A stretch of DNA of 5,903 bases from DATJGR01 sp032124855 (GTDB lineage: Bacteria > Pseudomonadota > Gammaproteobacteria > Pseudomonadales > Azotimanducaceae): contig JAQBCT010000254.1 of NCBI GenBank assembly GCA_032124855.1, forward strand, positions 1-5,903. The letters run 5' to 3'. This document shows positions 1-5,903 of the stretch, in pieces (within the stretch, counting starts at the first letter, position 1; each line of letters begins with the position of its first letter). The notes beneath the pieces are model-generated. The model was not told where the DNA came from, did not search any database, and saw only the letters and a list, made by a program, of their open reading frames with translations. The position numbers were made by a program, and so were the translations under genes.

Positions 1-1
1 C

Positions 2-250
2 TATTCCGAAGTTATCGCTGGACAGATCGTGCTTTCGGTCCAGGATAACGGGCCAGGTGTGGCGGCGGAAATCATGCCGCGTTTGTTCGAACCGTTTTTC
101 ACGACCAAGGATCAGGGAACGGGCCTTGGTCTTTCTATTGCCTACACGCTGGCGGAGGCCAACGGGGGCCGTCTCGAAGCACTGCCTCCGGAAACCGGCG
201 GTGCCCGGTTTGCCATGCGATTCCCTGTATATAACGAGGCATCTTCATGA
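2..250 (+). CDS. Sensor histidine kinase, C-terminal ATP-binding domain (partial, 5' end outside window)
   Basis: This is the last 82 codons of a two-component sensor kinase; the reading frame is open from base 2 and ends with TGA at 248-250. The fragment holds the ATP-binding half of the HATPase domain: the G1 box DNGPGV (about residues 15-20 of the fragment), the F box FEPFFTTK (29-36) and the G2 box GTGLGLS (39-45), followed by a normal short tail. The sensor region, the phosphorylated-histidine box and the N box lie upstream of the window, so the signal and membrane topology cannot be judged. The F-box/G2 style is that of NtrB/AtoS/ZraS-like kinases, which usually partner NtrC-type regulators, and such a regulator follows with a 4-bp ATGA overlap. 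It should autophosphorylate and pass phosphate to that regulator's Asp53. The GTG at 29 is an internal codon, not a start. The domain call is firm; the subfamily is open. Confidence 0.93.
   Translation, partial: YSEVIAGQIVLSVQDNGPGVAAEIMPRLFEPFFTTKDQGTGLGLSIAYTLAEANGGRLEALPPETGGARFAMRFPVYNEASS
236..239 (+). promoter_or_regulatory. Ribosome binding site of the response regulator, inside the kinase gene
   Basis: GAGG lies 7 nt before the ATG at 247, within the last codons of the kinase. Together with the ATGA stop/start overlap it supports the ATG at 247 as the regulator start and suggests coupled translation of kinase and regulator. Confidence 0.55.
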
Positions 251-1641
251 AACGAACGATTCTGGTGGTTGATGATGAGCAAAACATGCAGGCGGTTATA
301 CGCATGGTGCTCGAGGGCGCCGGTCATCAGGTGCTGGTCGCGGATAGTGGCGAGGCGGCGCTCGCACACGTGCAAAATCCCAATCTTGATTTGGTGTTGT
401 CTGATCTCAAGATGCCGGGAATGGGCGGTGAAGAATTCGTCATCAACTGCCGCAAGGAACGCCCGGATGTGCCGGTCATCATCATAACGGCCCACGGCAC
501 GATTCGCTCCGCCGTAAAAAGCATCCATGACGGCGCGGCGGACTACCTTACCAAGCCCTTCGAACCGGAACAGCTCGAAATCGCGGTGCACAATGCGATC
601 AAGCTGCGCGATATTCTGAGAGAGAATGAACAGCTCAAAGCGGCAGTGAGCGAGTCACTGGGCGCGCAACGTATGATCGGCGAGAGCCACGCCGCCAGAT
701 TGATGGTTGATGAAATTCGACGCGTTGCGCCTTACAAGACAAGTGTTTTGATCACGGGGGAGTCGGGCAGCGGCAAGGAGCTGGTTGCGCGCACGATTCA
801 CGACCTTTCACCCCGACGCAACAGTCCCTGGGTGGCCATCAACTGCTCCGCGATACCGCGCGACCTCATGGAGTCGGAGATCTTCGGCTATGTCAAGGGT
901 GCATTCACCGGCGCCGCCCAGAAACGCCTGGGCCGACTTGAACAGGCCCAGGGCGGAACATTCTTTTTTGATGAAATCGGTGATCTCGACATGTCGCTGC
1001 AGTCGAAATTGTTGCGTGTGTTGCAGGAGCGTGAATTCTCTCCCGTGGGATCGGATCAGGTGCGACCCGTTGACGTTCGATTCCTGACCGCGACCAATCG
1101 TGATCTGAAAGAGCTTGTGCGCGAAGGGAAGTTTCGTGAAGATCTGCTTTATCGTTTGGATGTCTACAGCATCGTCGTCCCGCCTTTACGCCAGCGGCGC
1201 GAGGACATTCCGTTGTTGGCAAAAACTTTTTTGCAAGAGCTTTCAGCTGAAATGGACAAACGGGTGTCTGAATTTGCCCCCTCGGCGCTTGAGGTTTTGC
1301 TGCGCTATGGTTGGCCCGGAAACATCCGCGAGCTGCGAAACACCGTCGAACGATCGTTGCTTTCTTGCCGGGGACAGACGATCGAAGTGGATGATTTGCC
1401 GATGGCGGTCGTGACGCGTACCGGAGTGGGCAACCCCGGCGAAAGATACTCGCCGAGAAAAATTGGCGACAAAAATCTGGATCACTGGCTGGAAGAAGTC
1501 GAACGCGGGGCGATCTTGGGGGCGTTATCGCAGTGTAACGGGGTGCAAGCCCACGCCGCCAAACACTTGGGGATTTCGGAGCGCAGCTTGTGGCACCGCA
1601 TCAAGAAACTCAATATCCAGATTAACCGAGTCGTCAACTGA
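247..1641 (+). CDS. Sigma-54-dependent response regulator, NtrC family (receiver, AAA+, Fis-type HTH)
   Basis: A complete 464-residue cytoplasmic transcription activator with the usual NtrC/AtoC/ZraR layout and length. The receiver domain (about 1-120) has the acidic pair D9-D10, phosphoacceptor D53 in LSDLKMPG, T81 and K103 in LTKPF. The AAA+ domain (about 143-375) has Walker A GESGSGKE (171-178), the sigma-54-contacting GAFTGA loop (218-223), Walker B ending in DE at 242-243, putative arginine fingers R297 and R303, and the sensor II motif GWPGNIREL (355-363). A Fis-type helix-turn-helix lies at about 433-456. All key residues are present, so it should be able to take phosphate from the upstream kinase, hydrolyse ATP and open sigma-54 promoters. 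The start overlaps the kinase stop (ATGA) and has GAGG 7 nt upstream. I found no convincing -24/-12 site in the window, so its targets are unknown. Its base composition is visibly less GC-rich than the transporter genes downstream. Confidence 0.96.
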   Translation: MKRTILVVDDEQNMQAVIRMVLEGAGHQVLVADSGEAALAHVQNPNLDLVLSDLKMPGMGGEEFVINCRKERPDVPVIIITAHGTIRSAVKSIHDGAADYLTKPFEPEQLEIAVHNAIKLRDILRENEQLKAAVSESLGAQRMIGESHAARLMVDEIRRVAPYKTSVLITGESGSGKELVARTIHDLSPRRNSPWVAINCSAIPRDLMESEIFGYVKGAFTGAAQKRLGRLEQAQGGTFFFDEIGDLDMSLQSKLLRVLQEREFSPVGSDQVRPVDVRFLTATNRDLKELVREGKFREDLLYRLDVYSIVVPPLRQRREDIPLLAKTFLQELSAEMDKRVSEFAPSALEVLLRYGWPGNIRELRNTVERSLLSCRGQTIEVDDLPMAVVTRTGVGNPGERYSPRKIGDKNLDHWLEEVERGAILGALSQCNGVQAHAAKHLGISERSLWHRIKKLNIQINRVVN

Positions 1642-1710
1642 GGCATTTTCTTGTGGTTGCCGGGACAATCTCATGGCTTCATCATGTCTCCTGAGTACTC
1701 GGAGGTGACA
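1642..1710 (+). other. Spacer between regulator and antiporter genes
   Basis: A 69-bp gap with no convincing sigma-70 or sigma-54 promoter and no terminator hairpin, so read-through from the regulator gene is possible. Its 3' end carries the antiporter ribosome binding site and a small potential hairpin around it. Confidence 0.5.
1701..1705 (+). promoter_or_regulatory. Strong ribosome binding site that decides the antiporter start
   Basis: GGAGG lies 5 nt before the ATG at 1711. This favours 1711 over the in-frame upstream candidates TTG at 1651 and ATG at 1684, neither of which has a comparable site. Those upstream starts would also add a short tail with no family resemblance. Confidence 0.8.
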
Positions 1711-2730
1711 ATGCCATCTTCCATCATTATCGTCTGGCTTGAGTTCGCCGCTTGTGCTGCACTGATTGCCTTTGCAGGCAGCAAGCTGTCCCGCTACGGG
1801 GATGTTATCGCCGAAAAGACCGGTCTGGGCGGTGCCTGGATCGGGCTCGCGCTGATGGCGACGGTGACCTCGCTGCCGGAGCTCGTGACTGGCATCAGTT
1901 CGGTGGCATTGGTCGAGGCACCCGATATAGCTGTCGGCAATGTGCTCGGCGCCTGCATCATCAACCTGACCATGATCGTGATCCTCGACCTGTTGCAGCG
2001 CGGGGAATCGGTGTACACGCGCGCCAGTCAGGGCCATATCCTCTCGGCCGGCTTCGGCATCATCATGGCCGGGTTCGTCGGCTTTAACATCCTGTTCGCG
2101 CAGCACGGCGACACCCTGTCGCTGCGCTCCGTCGGCGTGTACAGCCCGGTGCTGCTTATCCTGTATGCGGTAGCTATCCGTAGTGTTTTCCGCTACGAGC
2201 GCCGCCAGCGCGAGACGGTGGTCGAGGAGCGTGTCGAGCGCTATCCCCAGATCACGCTGCGCGATGCGCTGGTCCGATATGTCCTGATGGCGAGCGTGGT
2301 GGTGGCTGCCGGCCTGTGGTTGCCGTACGTGGGGCGCGACATCGCGCAGGCCATGGCTTGGCAGGAGACCTTCGTGGGCACATTGTTCGTGGCGTTCGCC
2401 ACTACGCTGCCGGAGATCGCCGTAACGGTGTCGGCGCTGCGCATCGGCGCGCTCGATCTCGCCGTCAGCAACTTGCTCGGGAGTAACCTGTTCAACCTAA
2501 TGATCATCGCCATCGACGATGTGTTCTACATCAAAGGGCCGCTGCTATCCCATGTCTCCGGGTTGCACGCGGTGTCGGCCCTGTCGGTCGTGATGATGAG
2601 TGGGGTGGCCGTGGTTGGGTTGTTCTACCGCCCGCAGACACGCGTGTTCAAGACCGTTGGCTGGACCAGTCTGCTGCTGCTTTCGATCTATTTGCTGAAT
2701 ACCTTCTTTCTCTATCTTCACGGGGGCTAG
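1711..2730 (+). CDS. Ca2+/cation antiporter, Na+/Ca2+ exchanger superfamily membrane protein
   Basis: A 339-residue inner-membrane antiporter, close to the usual size of bacterial CaxA/YrbG-type exchangers. About ten hydrophobic segments can be seen (roughly 5-23, 42-68, 72-95, 109-129, 142-160, 188-206, 219-243, 247-269, 286-305, 314-335), split into two halves by a short charged loop (about 161-187). Each half carries an alpha-repeat, the family hallmark. Repeat 1 has TSLPE (53-57) and GNVLGACIIN (76-85); repeat 2 has TTLPE (231-235) and SNLLGSNLFN (253-262). Glu57 and Glu235 are the expected ion ligands. By family it exchanges a cation such as Ca2+ for Na+ or H+; neither substrate nor coupling ion is proven. 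There is no large regulatory loop as in eukaryotic NCX. The start was chosen for GGAGG 5 nt upstream. Its stop lies 2 bp before the P-type ATPase start, so the two are almost certainly co-transcribed. Confidence 0.92.
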   Translation: MPSSIIIVWLEFAACAALIAFAGSKLSRYGDVIAEKTGLGGAWIGLALMATVTSLPELVTGISSVALVEAPDIAVGNVLGACIINLTMIVILDLLQRGESVYTRASQGHILSAGFGIIMAGFVGFNILFAQHGDTLSLRSVGVYSPVLLILYAVAIRSVFRYERRQRETVVEERVERYPQITLRDALVRYVLMASVVVAAGLWLPYVGRDIAQAMAWQETFVGTLFVAFATTLPEIAVTVSALRIGALDLAVSNLLGSNLFNLMIIAIDDVFYIKGPLLSHVSGLHAVSALSVVMMSGVAVVGLFYRPQTRVFKTVGWTSLLLLSIYLLNTFFLYLHGG

Positions 2731-2732
2731 CC

Positions 2733-5399
2733 ATGAACGAGGAAGATCTGCCTCGACAGCCCGAAGAATCCGCCTGGCATCAGCTGCCGGCCGAGGAGGT
2801 CGTCCAGCGCCTGCAAACCGATCTGCGCCAGGGACTGAGCGCGGTCGAGGTGCAAAAACGTCGCGAGCGTTATGGTGCGAACGAAATTCGCGAGGGTCAC
2901 CGGCGCGGACCGGTGGCGATGTTCCTCAGCCAATTCACCGATTTCATGATTCTGGTGCTGATCGCCGCCGCGCTCGTTGCAGGACTGATCGGCGATGTGG
3001 TGGATACGCTGGTAATCATGGCCATCGTGGTGCTGAACGCCGTGATTGGTTTCGTGCAGGAATACCGCGCCGAGCGCGCCATCGCCGCGCTCAAGCAGAT
3101 GGCAGCGCTGCAGGCACAGGTGCGGCGTAACGGTCATGCCGCGATGATTCCCGCGAACAAACTTGTGCCCGGCGACGTGGTGCTGATTGAGGCCGGCAAT
3201 TCGGTGCCGGCCGATCTGCGGCTTGCCGAAGCGGTGCAGCTCAAAATCGAGGAGGCCGCGCTGACCGGCGAGTCGCTGCCCGTGGAAAAGTTGACGCGCG
3301 CCATGCACGAACCCGACCTGACGCTCGGCGACCGGCGCAACATGGCCTACAAAGGGACGCTCGTGACGTACGGACGCGGGCGCGGAGTCGTGGTAGCGAC
3401 CGGAATGGAAACCGAACTGGGCCGTATCGCGTCGCTGCTGCGCGCGGAGGACGAGGTCAAGACGCCGCTGCAGAAGCGCCTCACCCGTTTCGGGCGGGTG
3501 CTCGCGACTGCGGTGCTCGTGATCTGCGCGATCATGTTCGCGTTCGGCATTCTGCGCGGCGAGCCGCTGCTGCTCATGCTGCTGACCGCCATCAGTCTCG
3601 CGGTCGCGGCCATCCCCGAGGCGCTGCCGGCGGTGGTGACGGTGTCGCTCGCGCTCGGCGCGAGGAAAATGATCGGCAAGCACGCGCTCATCCGCAAGTT
3701 GCCGGCGGTCGAGACGCTTGGTTCGGTGACCTTCATCTGCTCGGACAAGACCGGCACGCTCACCGAGAACCGCATGCGCGTCGAGGAGTTCTACGCCGAT
3801 GCGCGGTCGGAACACGTGCTGCCGGATGACGCTGCGGCGCAGGAGCCGTGGCGTACGTTGCTGACGGCACTGGCGCTCAGCAACGACGCGCGCGCCGCGG
3901 CCGGCGCTGAGATTATCGGCGATCCAACTGAGGTGGCGCTGTATCAGGCAGCGCGTGAGGCCGATTTCGACAAGGCGTCGCTTGCGCTGACACAGCCGCG
4001 GCTGGCCGAGATCGCGTTCGACTCCGAGCGTGCCCGCATGACTACGCTGCATCGTGAAGGCGATGCCGTCATCGCCTTCACCAAAGGTGCACCGGAACAT
4101 GTGCTGCCGCTGTGCCATGACTGTTTCAAATCCGAGGGCGCTGCGCCGCTGGATCGTGCCGCGGTCGAGGAGGTTGTCGAACGCATGGCTGCAGAGGGCC
4201 TGCGGGTGTTGGCAGTGGCCATGCGCCGCTGGCCCACACTACCCGATCCGCTTGAGGCGGAGAATATCGAGACGCAGCTGACCTTCGTCGGGCTGGTCGG
4301 GCTCATGGACCCGCCGCGCGCCAAGGCGCGCGAAGCAGTGCAGCTGTGCCGCACCGCGGGCATCACGCCAGTGATGATTACCGGCGATCACCCGGGCACC
4401 GCGCGCGCCATCGCCGCGCGTCTAGGTATCATCGCCGACGAGGGCGAGGTGATCACGGGACGCGAGCTGGCACGCCTGGAGATGAAGGAGTTCGAGGAGC
4501 GTGTGGAACACGTGCGCGTGTACGCGCGCGTCGCCCCGGAGCAGAAGATCAAGATAGTGAAGGCACTGCAGGACAAGGGCGAATACGTCGCCATGACCGG
4601 CGATGGCGTGAACGACGCCCCGGCGTTGCGACGCGCGGACATCGGTATCGCCATGGGCATCACCGGCACCGACGTCGCCAAAGAAGCCGGGCACATGATC
4701 CTGCTCGACGACAACTTTTCGACCATCGTCGCGGCGGTGCGCGAGGGCCGGCGCATCTTCGACAACATCCGCAAGTTCGTGCGCTTCGTCATGACCGGCA
4801 ACTCCGGCGAGATCGGCACGTTGTTTCTGGCGCCGTTCCTGGGTCTGCCGATCCCGCTGCTGCCGATCCACATCCTGTGGGTGAATCTGGTGACAGACGG
4901 CTTGCCGGGGCTGGCACTGGCCGTGGAGCCCGAGGAAAGGGGCATCATGCAGCGCCCGCCGCGTCCGCCGCGGGAGAATCTGTTCGCGCACGGAATTTGG
5001 CAGCATATCCTCTGGGTCGGTGCGCTGATCACCGCGCTTTGTCTCATCACGCAGGCGTGGGCGATTCGCGTGGGCGATGCCCACTGGCAGACGATGGTCT
5101 TCACGGTGCTCACGCTGTCGCAGATGACGCACGTGCTCGCGATCCGCTCCGAGACCGAGTCGCTGTTCACGCGCGGCGTCGCCACGAACCTACCGCTGCT
5201 GTGCGCGGTACTGCTGACCTTCGTACTGCAACTGGCGACGATTTATGTCCCGGCTCTCAACCCGATTTTCCACACCGAACCGCTGACGGCAGTGGAACTG
5301 GGAATCTGCCTATTGCTGTCGGGTGTGGTGTTCATCGCTGTTGAGGCCGAGAAGTGGCTGGCGCGCCGCGGATGGCTGTATGCGGTGACACGCTATTGA
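2733..5399 (+). CDS. P-type cation-transporting ATPase, P2A (SERCA/PacL-like) class, probable Ca2+ pump
   Basis: A complete 888-residue ion pump of normal length for bacterial PacL-type ATPases. In order: an N-terminal cation-ATPase domain (about 12-80), membrane segments 1-2 (about 64-106), the actuator with TGES (178-181), segments 3-4 with IPEALP (294-299), phosphorylation site DKTGTLT (Asp338), the nucleotide-binding domain with KGAPE (451-455), hinge motifs MITGD (548-552) and TGDGVNDAP (622-630), then segments 5-10 (about 686-869). No metal-binding CxxC domain or CPC motif is present, which argues against a heavy-metal P1B pump. Glu296, Asn690, Glu693, Asn718, Thr721 and Asp722 match SERCA Ca2+ ligands, which favours Ca2+; Na+, Mn2+ or Mg2+ cannot be excluded. 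The ATG at 2733 follows the antiporter stop by 2 bp, with GGGGG 6 nt upstream as an imperfect ribosome site, so translational coupling is likely. A hairpin overlaps its stop codon. Confidence 0.95.
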   Translation: MNEEDLPRQPEESAWHQLPAEEVVQRLQTDLRQGLSAVEVQKRRERYGANEIREGHRRGPVAMFLSQFTDFMILVLIAAALVAGLIGDVVDTLVIMAIVVLNAVIGFVQEYRAERAIAALKQMAALQAQVRRNGHAAMIPANKLVPGDVVLIEAGNSVPADLRLAEAVQLKIEEAALTGESLPVEKLTRAMHEPDLTLGDRRNMAYKGTLVTYGRGRGVVVATGMETELGRIASLLRAEDEVKTPLQKRLTRFGRVLATAVLVICAIMFAFGILRGEPLLLMLLTAISLAVAAIPEALPAVVTVSLALGARKMIGKHALIRKLPAVETLGSVTFICSDKTGTLTENRMRVEEFYADARSEHVLPDDAAAQEPWRTLLTALALSNDARAAAGAEIIGDPTEVALYQAAREADFDKASLALTQPRLAEIAFDSERARMTTLHREGDAVIAFTKGAPEHVLPLCHDCFKSEGAAPLDRAAVEEVVERMAAEGLRVLAVAMRRWPTLPDPLEAENIETQLTFVGLVGLMDPPRAKAREAVQLCRTAGITPVMITGDHPGTARAIAARLGIIADEGEVITGRELARLEMKEFEERVEHVRVYARVAPEQKIKIVKALQDKGEYVAMTGDGVNDAPALRRADIGIAMGITGTDVAKEAGHMILLDDNFSTIVAAVREGRRIFDNIRKFVRFVMTGNSGEIGTLFLAPFLGLPIPLLPIHILWVNLVTDGLPGLALAVEPEERGIMQRPPRPPRENLFAHGIWQHILWVGALITALCLITQAWAIRVGDAHWQTMVFTVLTLSQMTHVLAIRSETESLFTRGVATNLPLLCAVLLTFVLQLATIYVPALNPIFHTEPLTAVELGICLLLSGVVFIAVEAEKWLARRGWLYAVTRY

Positions 5400-5423
5400 G
5401 GCGAACGGCCTTCCGTTCGCCTC
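5398..5423 (+). terminator. Perfect 11-bp inverted repeat at the ATPase stop; possible terminator without adjacent U-tract
   Basis: Arms 5398-5408 and 5413-5423 are exact reverse complements around the 4-nt loop CCTT. The stem is GC-rich and begins inside the TGA stop codon (5397-5399). There is no T-run directly after it; the nearest is TTTTTT at 5451-5456, 27 nt downstream. It may end or attenuate the transporter transcript or protect its 3' end. A classical intrinsic terminator is not demonstrated. Confidence 0.5.
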
Positions 5424-5445
5424 GGCGACCCGGGGAATGGGATAA

Positions 5446-5473
5446 TTTACTTTTTTATTGATGAGAGTATACA
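5446..5473 (+). promoter_or_regulatory. Weak sigma-70-like promoter candidate upstream of acetate kinase
   Basis: TTTACT (5446-5451) and TATACA (5468-5473), separated by 16 nt, each match 4 of 6 consensus bases. They lie in an AT-rich island (about 5439-5475) inside otherwise GC-rich DNA, after the hairpin and before the ackA start. Context supports a promoter here more strongly than the matches do. GATAAT at 5441-5446 is an alternative -10 but has no -35 partner. Confidence 0.33.
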
Positions 5474-5500
5474 TGTTTCGCGCGCCTCGGCACGCCCGTA

Positions 5501-5505
5501 AAGGA
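5501..5505 (+). promoter_or_regulatory. Ribosome binding site of acetate kinase
   Basis: AAGGA lies 5 nt before the ATG at 5511. This start also places Asn7, Ser10, Ser12 and residue 14 at the same numbers as in Methanosarcina thermophila acetate kinase as I recall it, which fixes the start. Confidence 0.7.
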
Positions 5506-5510
5506 TTGGT

Positions 5511-5903
5511 ATGACCGTTTTGACCGTCAACGCCGGGAGTTCATCTATCCGCCTCGCAGCGTTCGCGCCCGAGGAGGCGGAGTTGCGCGCCTGCGGAGTG
5601 GAGCGCTATGACCTCAGTGCCGGTACACCCGGTGAACTGCTGACCGCCTTTGTAAAGCGACACCTGCCCGCACGGCCGCGACTGGTGGCGCACCGTGTCG
5701 TACATGGCGGCGCGCGCCTGACATCCACGCGCAGGATAGACGCCGAGGTTGAGGCCGAGATCGAACGGATCGCGCCGCTCGCGCCGCTGCACAATCTCCT
5801 CGCGCTCGCCTGGGTCCGTGCCTGCCGCGAGGTGCTGGGGGCGGACGTGACACAGGTGGCGGTGTTCGACACCGCCTTCTACGCGCAACTGCCGGAGGTG
5901 GCG
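5511..5903 (+). CDS. ackA: Acetate kinase, N-terminal part (partial, 3' end outside window)
   Basis: 131 codons of an acetate kinase, which interconverts acetyl phosphate plus ADP with acetate plus ATP in the cytoplasm; the frame is open to the window end. Recognisable family motifs are NAGSSSI (7-13), HRVVHGG (61-67), APLHN (91-95) and VFDTAF (118-123). They supply Asn7, Arg62, His94 and Asp120, equivalent to the active-site residues Asn7, Arg91, His123 and Asp148 of the M. thermophila enzyme. The stretch between Asn7 and the arginine is about 29 residues shorter than in the classical enzyme, while arginine-to-histidine spacing is unchanged. Residue 14 is Arg instead of the usual Lys, and APLHN is followed by Leu, not Pro. 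A propionate or butyrate kinase relative is possible. The start has AAGGA 5 nt upstream. It is separated from the ATPase by a 111-bp gap with a hairpin and a weak promoter candidate, so it is probably its own unit. The partner enzyme making acetyl phosphate is not visible. Confidence 0.9.
   Translation, partial: MTVLTVNAGSSSIRLAAFAPEEAELRACGVERYDLSAGTPGELLTAFVKRHLPARPRLVAHRVVHGGARLTSTRRIDAEVEAEIERIAPLAPLHNLLALAWVRACREVLGADVTQVAVFDTAFYAQLPEVA

Noticed and set aside
1591..1606. TGGCACC resembling a sigma-54 -24 element
   Set aside because: The matching -12 position reads CAAG, not TTGC, and the site lies inside the regulator's HTH codons.
1651..1710. N-terminal extension of the antiporter from TTG 1651 or ATG 1684
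   Set aside because: The strong GGAGG at 1701-1705 fits only ATG 1711, and the extra residues do not look like family sequence.
1525..2106. 193-residue - strand open frame spanning the regulator-antiporter junction
   Set aside because: Opposite two well-supported genes and rich in His, Asp, Gln and Arg with no motif; explained as antisense shadow.
2727..4118. 463-residue open frame on the - strand opposite the ATPase gene
   Set aside because: It is antisense to unmistakable ATPase motifs. The protein is rich in Arg, His and Gln with no recognisable fold, as expected for the mirror frame of a GC-rich gene.
4388..5185. Overlapping - strand open frames of 265 and 236 residues
   Set aside because: Shadows of the conserved C-terminal half of the ATPase; low-complexity Ser/Arg/Thr or His/Arg/Asp composition.
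4346..5344. 332-residue open frame on the + strand within the ATPase gene
   Set aside because: An out-of-frame shadow of the ATPase, dominated by Arg, Gly, Ala and His, without domain signs or a ribosome site.
5418..5491. 9-bp direct repeat CGCCTCGGC at 5418-5426 and 5483-5491 as an operator or attachment pair
   Set aside because: Short, GC-rich in GC-rich DNA, partly explained by the hairpin arm, and with no integrase or dedicated regulator next to it.
5541..5888. Three - strand open frames opposite the acetate kinase start
   Set aside because: The + strand carries acetate kinase motifs in order through this whole stretch, so these are shadows.

Overview
The window looks like a chromosomal segment of a GC-rich proteobacterium, most likely beta or gamma. 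The grounds are an NtrC-family two-component pair, GC-rich codon use and proteobacterial gene styles. No genus can be named from the sequence alone. All genes that can be supported lie on the + strand, and the window cuts through a gene at both ends.

Region 1 (1-1641) is regulatory. It holds the last 82 codons of a sensor histidine kinase (ATP-binding domain), which overlap by four bases (ATGA) a complete sigma-54-dependent response regulator (receiver, AAA+ with GAFTGA, Fis-type HTH). The signal sensed and the promoters controlled are not visible here.

Region 2 (1711-5399) is a cation-transport pair. A 339-residue membrane antiporter of the Ca2+/cation antiporter (Na+/Ca2+ exchanger) superfamily is followed after 2 bp by an 888-residue P-type ATPase of the SERCA/PacL (P2A) class. 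The spacing implies one transcript and probably coupled translation. A secondary exchanger and an ATP-driven pump made together suggest export of Ca2+ (or a similar cation) driven by both an ion gradient and ATP. Substrates are inferred from family motifs only.

Region 3 (5400-5903) begins with a perfect 11-bp hairpin overlapping the ATPase stop codon, then an AT-rich stretch with a weak promoter candidate. The 5' part of an acetate kinase gene follows (131 codons visible, running off the end). Its catalytic residues line up, but the N-terminal half is about 29 residues shorter than classical AckA.

I see no tRNA, rRNA, CRISPR array, insertion sequence or attachment site. I found no clear undescribed system. 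The most interesting points are residue changes in the ion sites of the two transporters, the compact acetate kinase and the paired-transporter layout.
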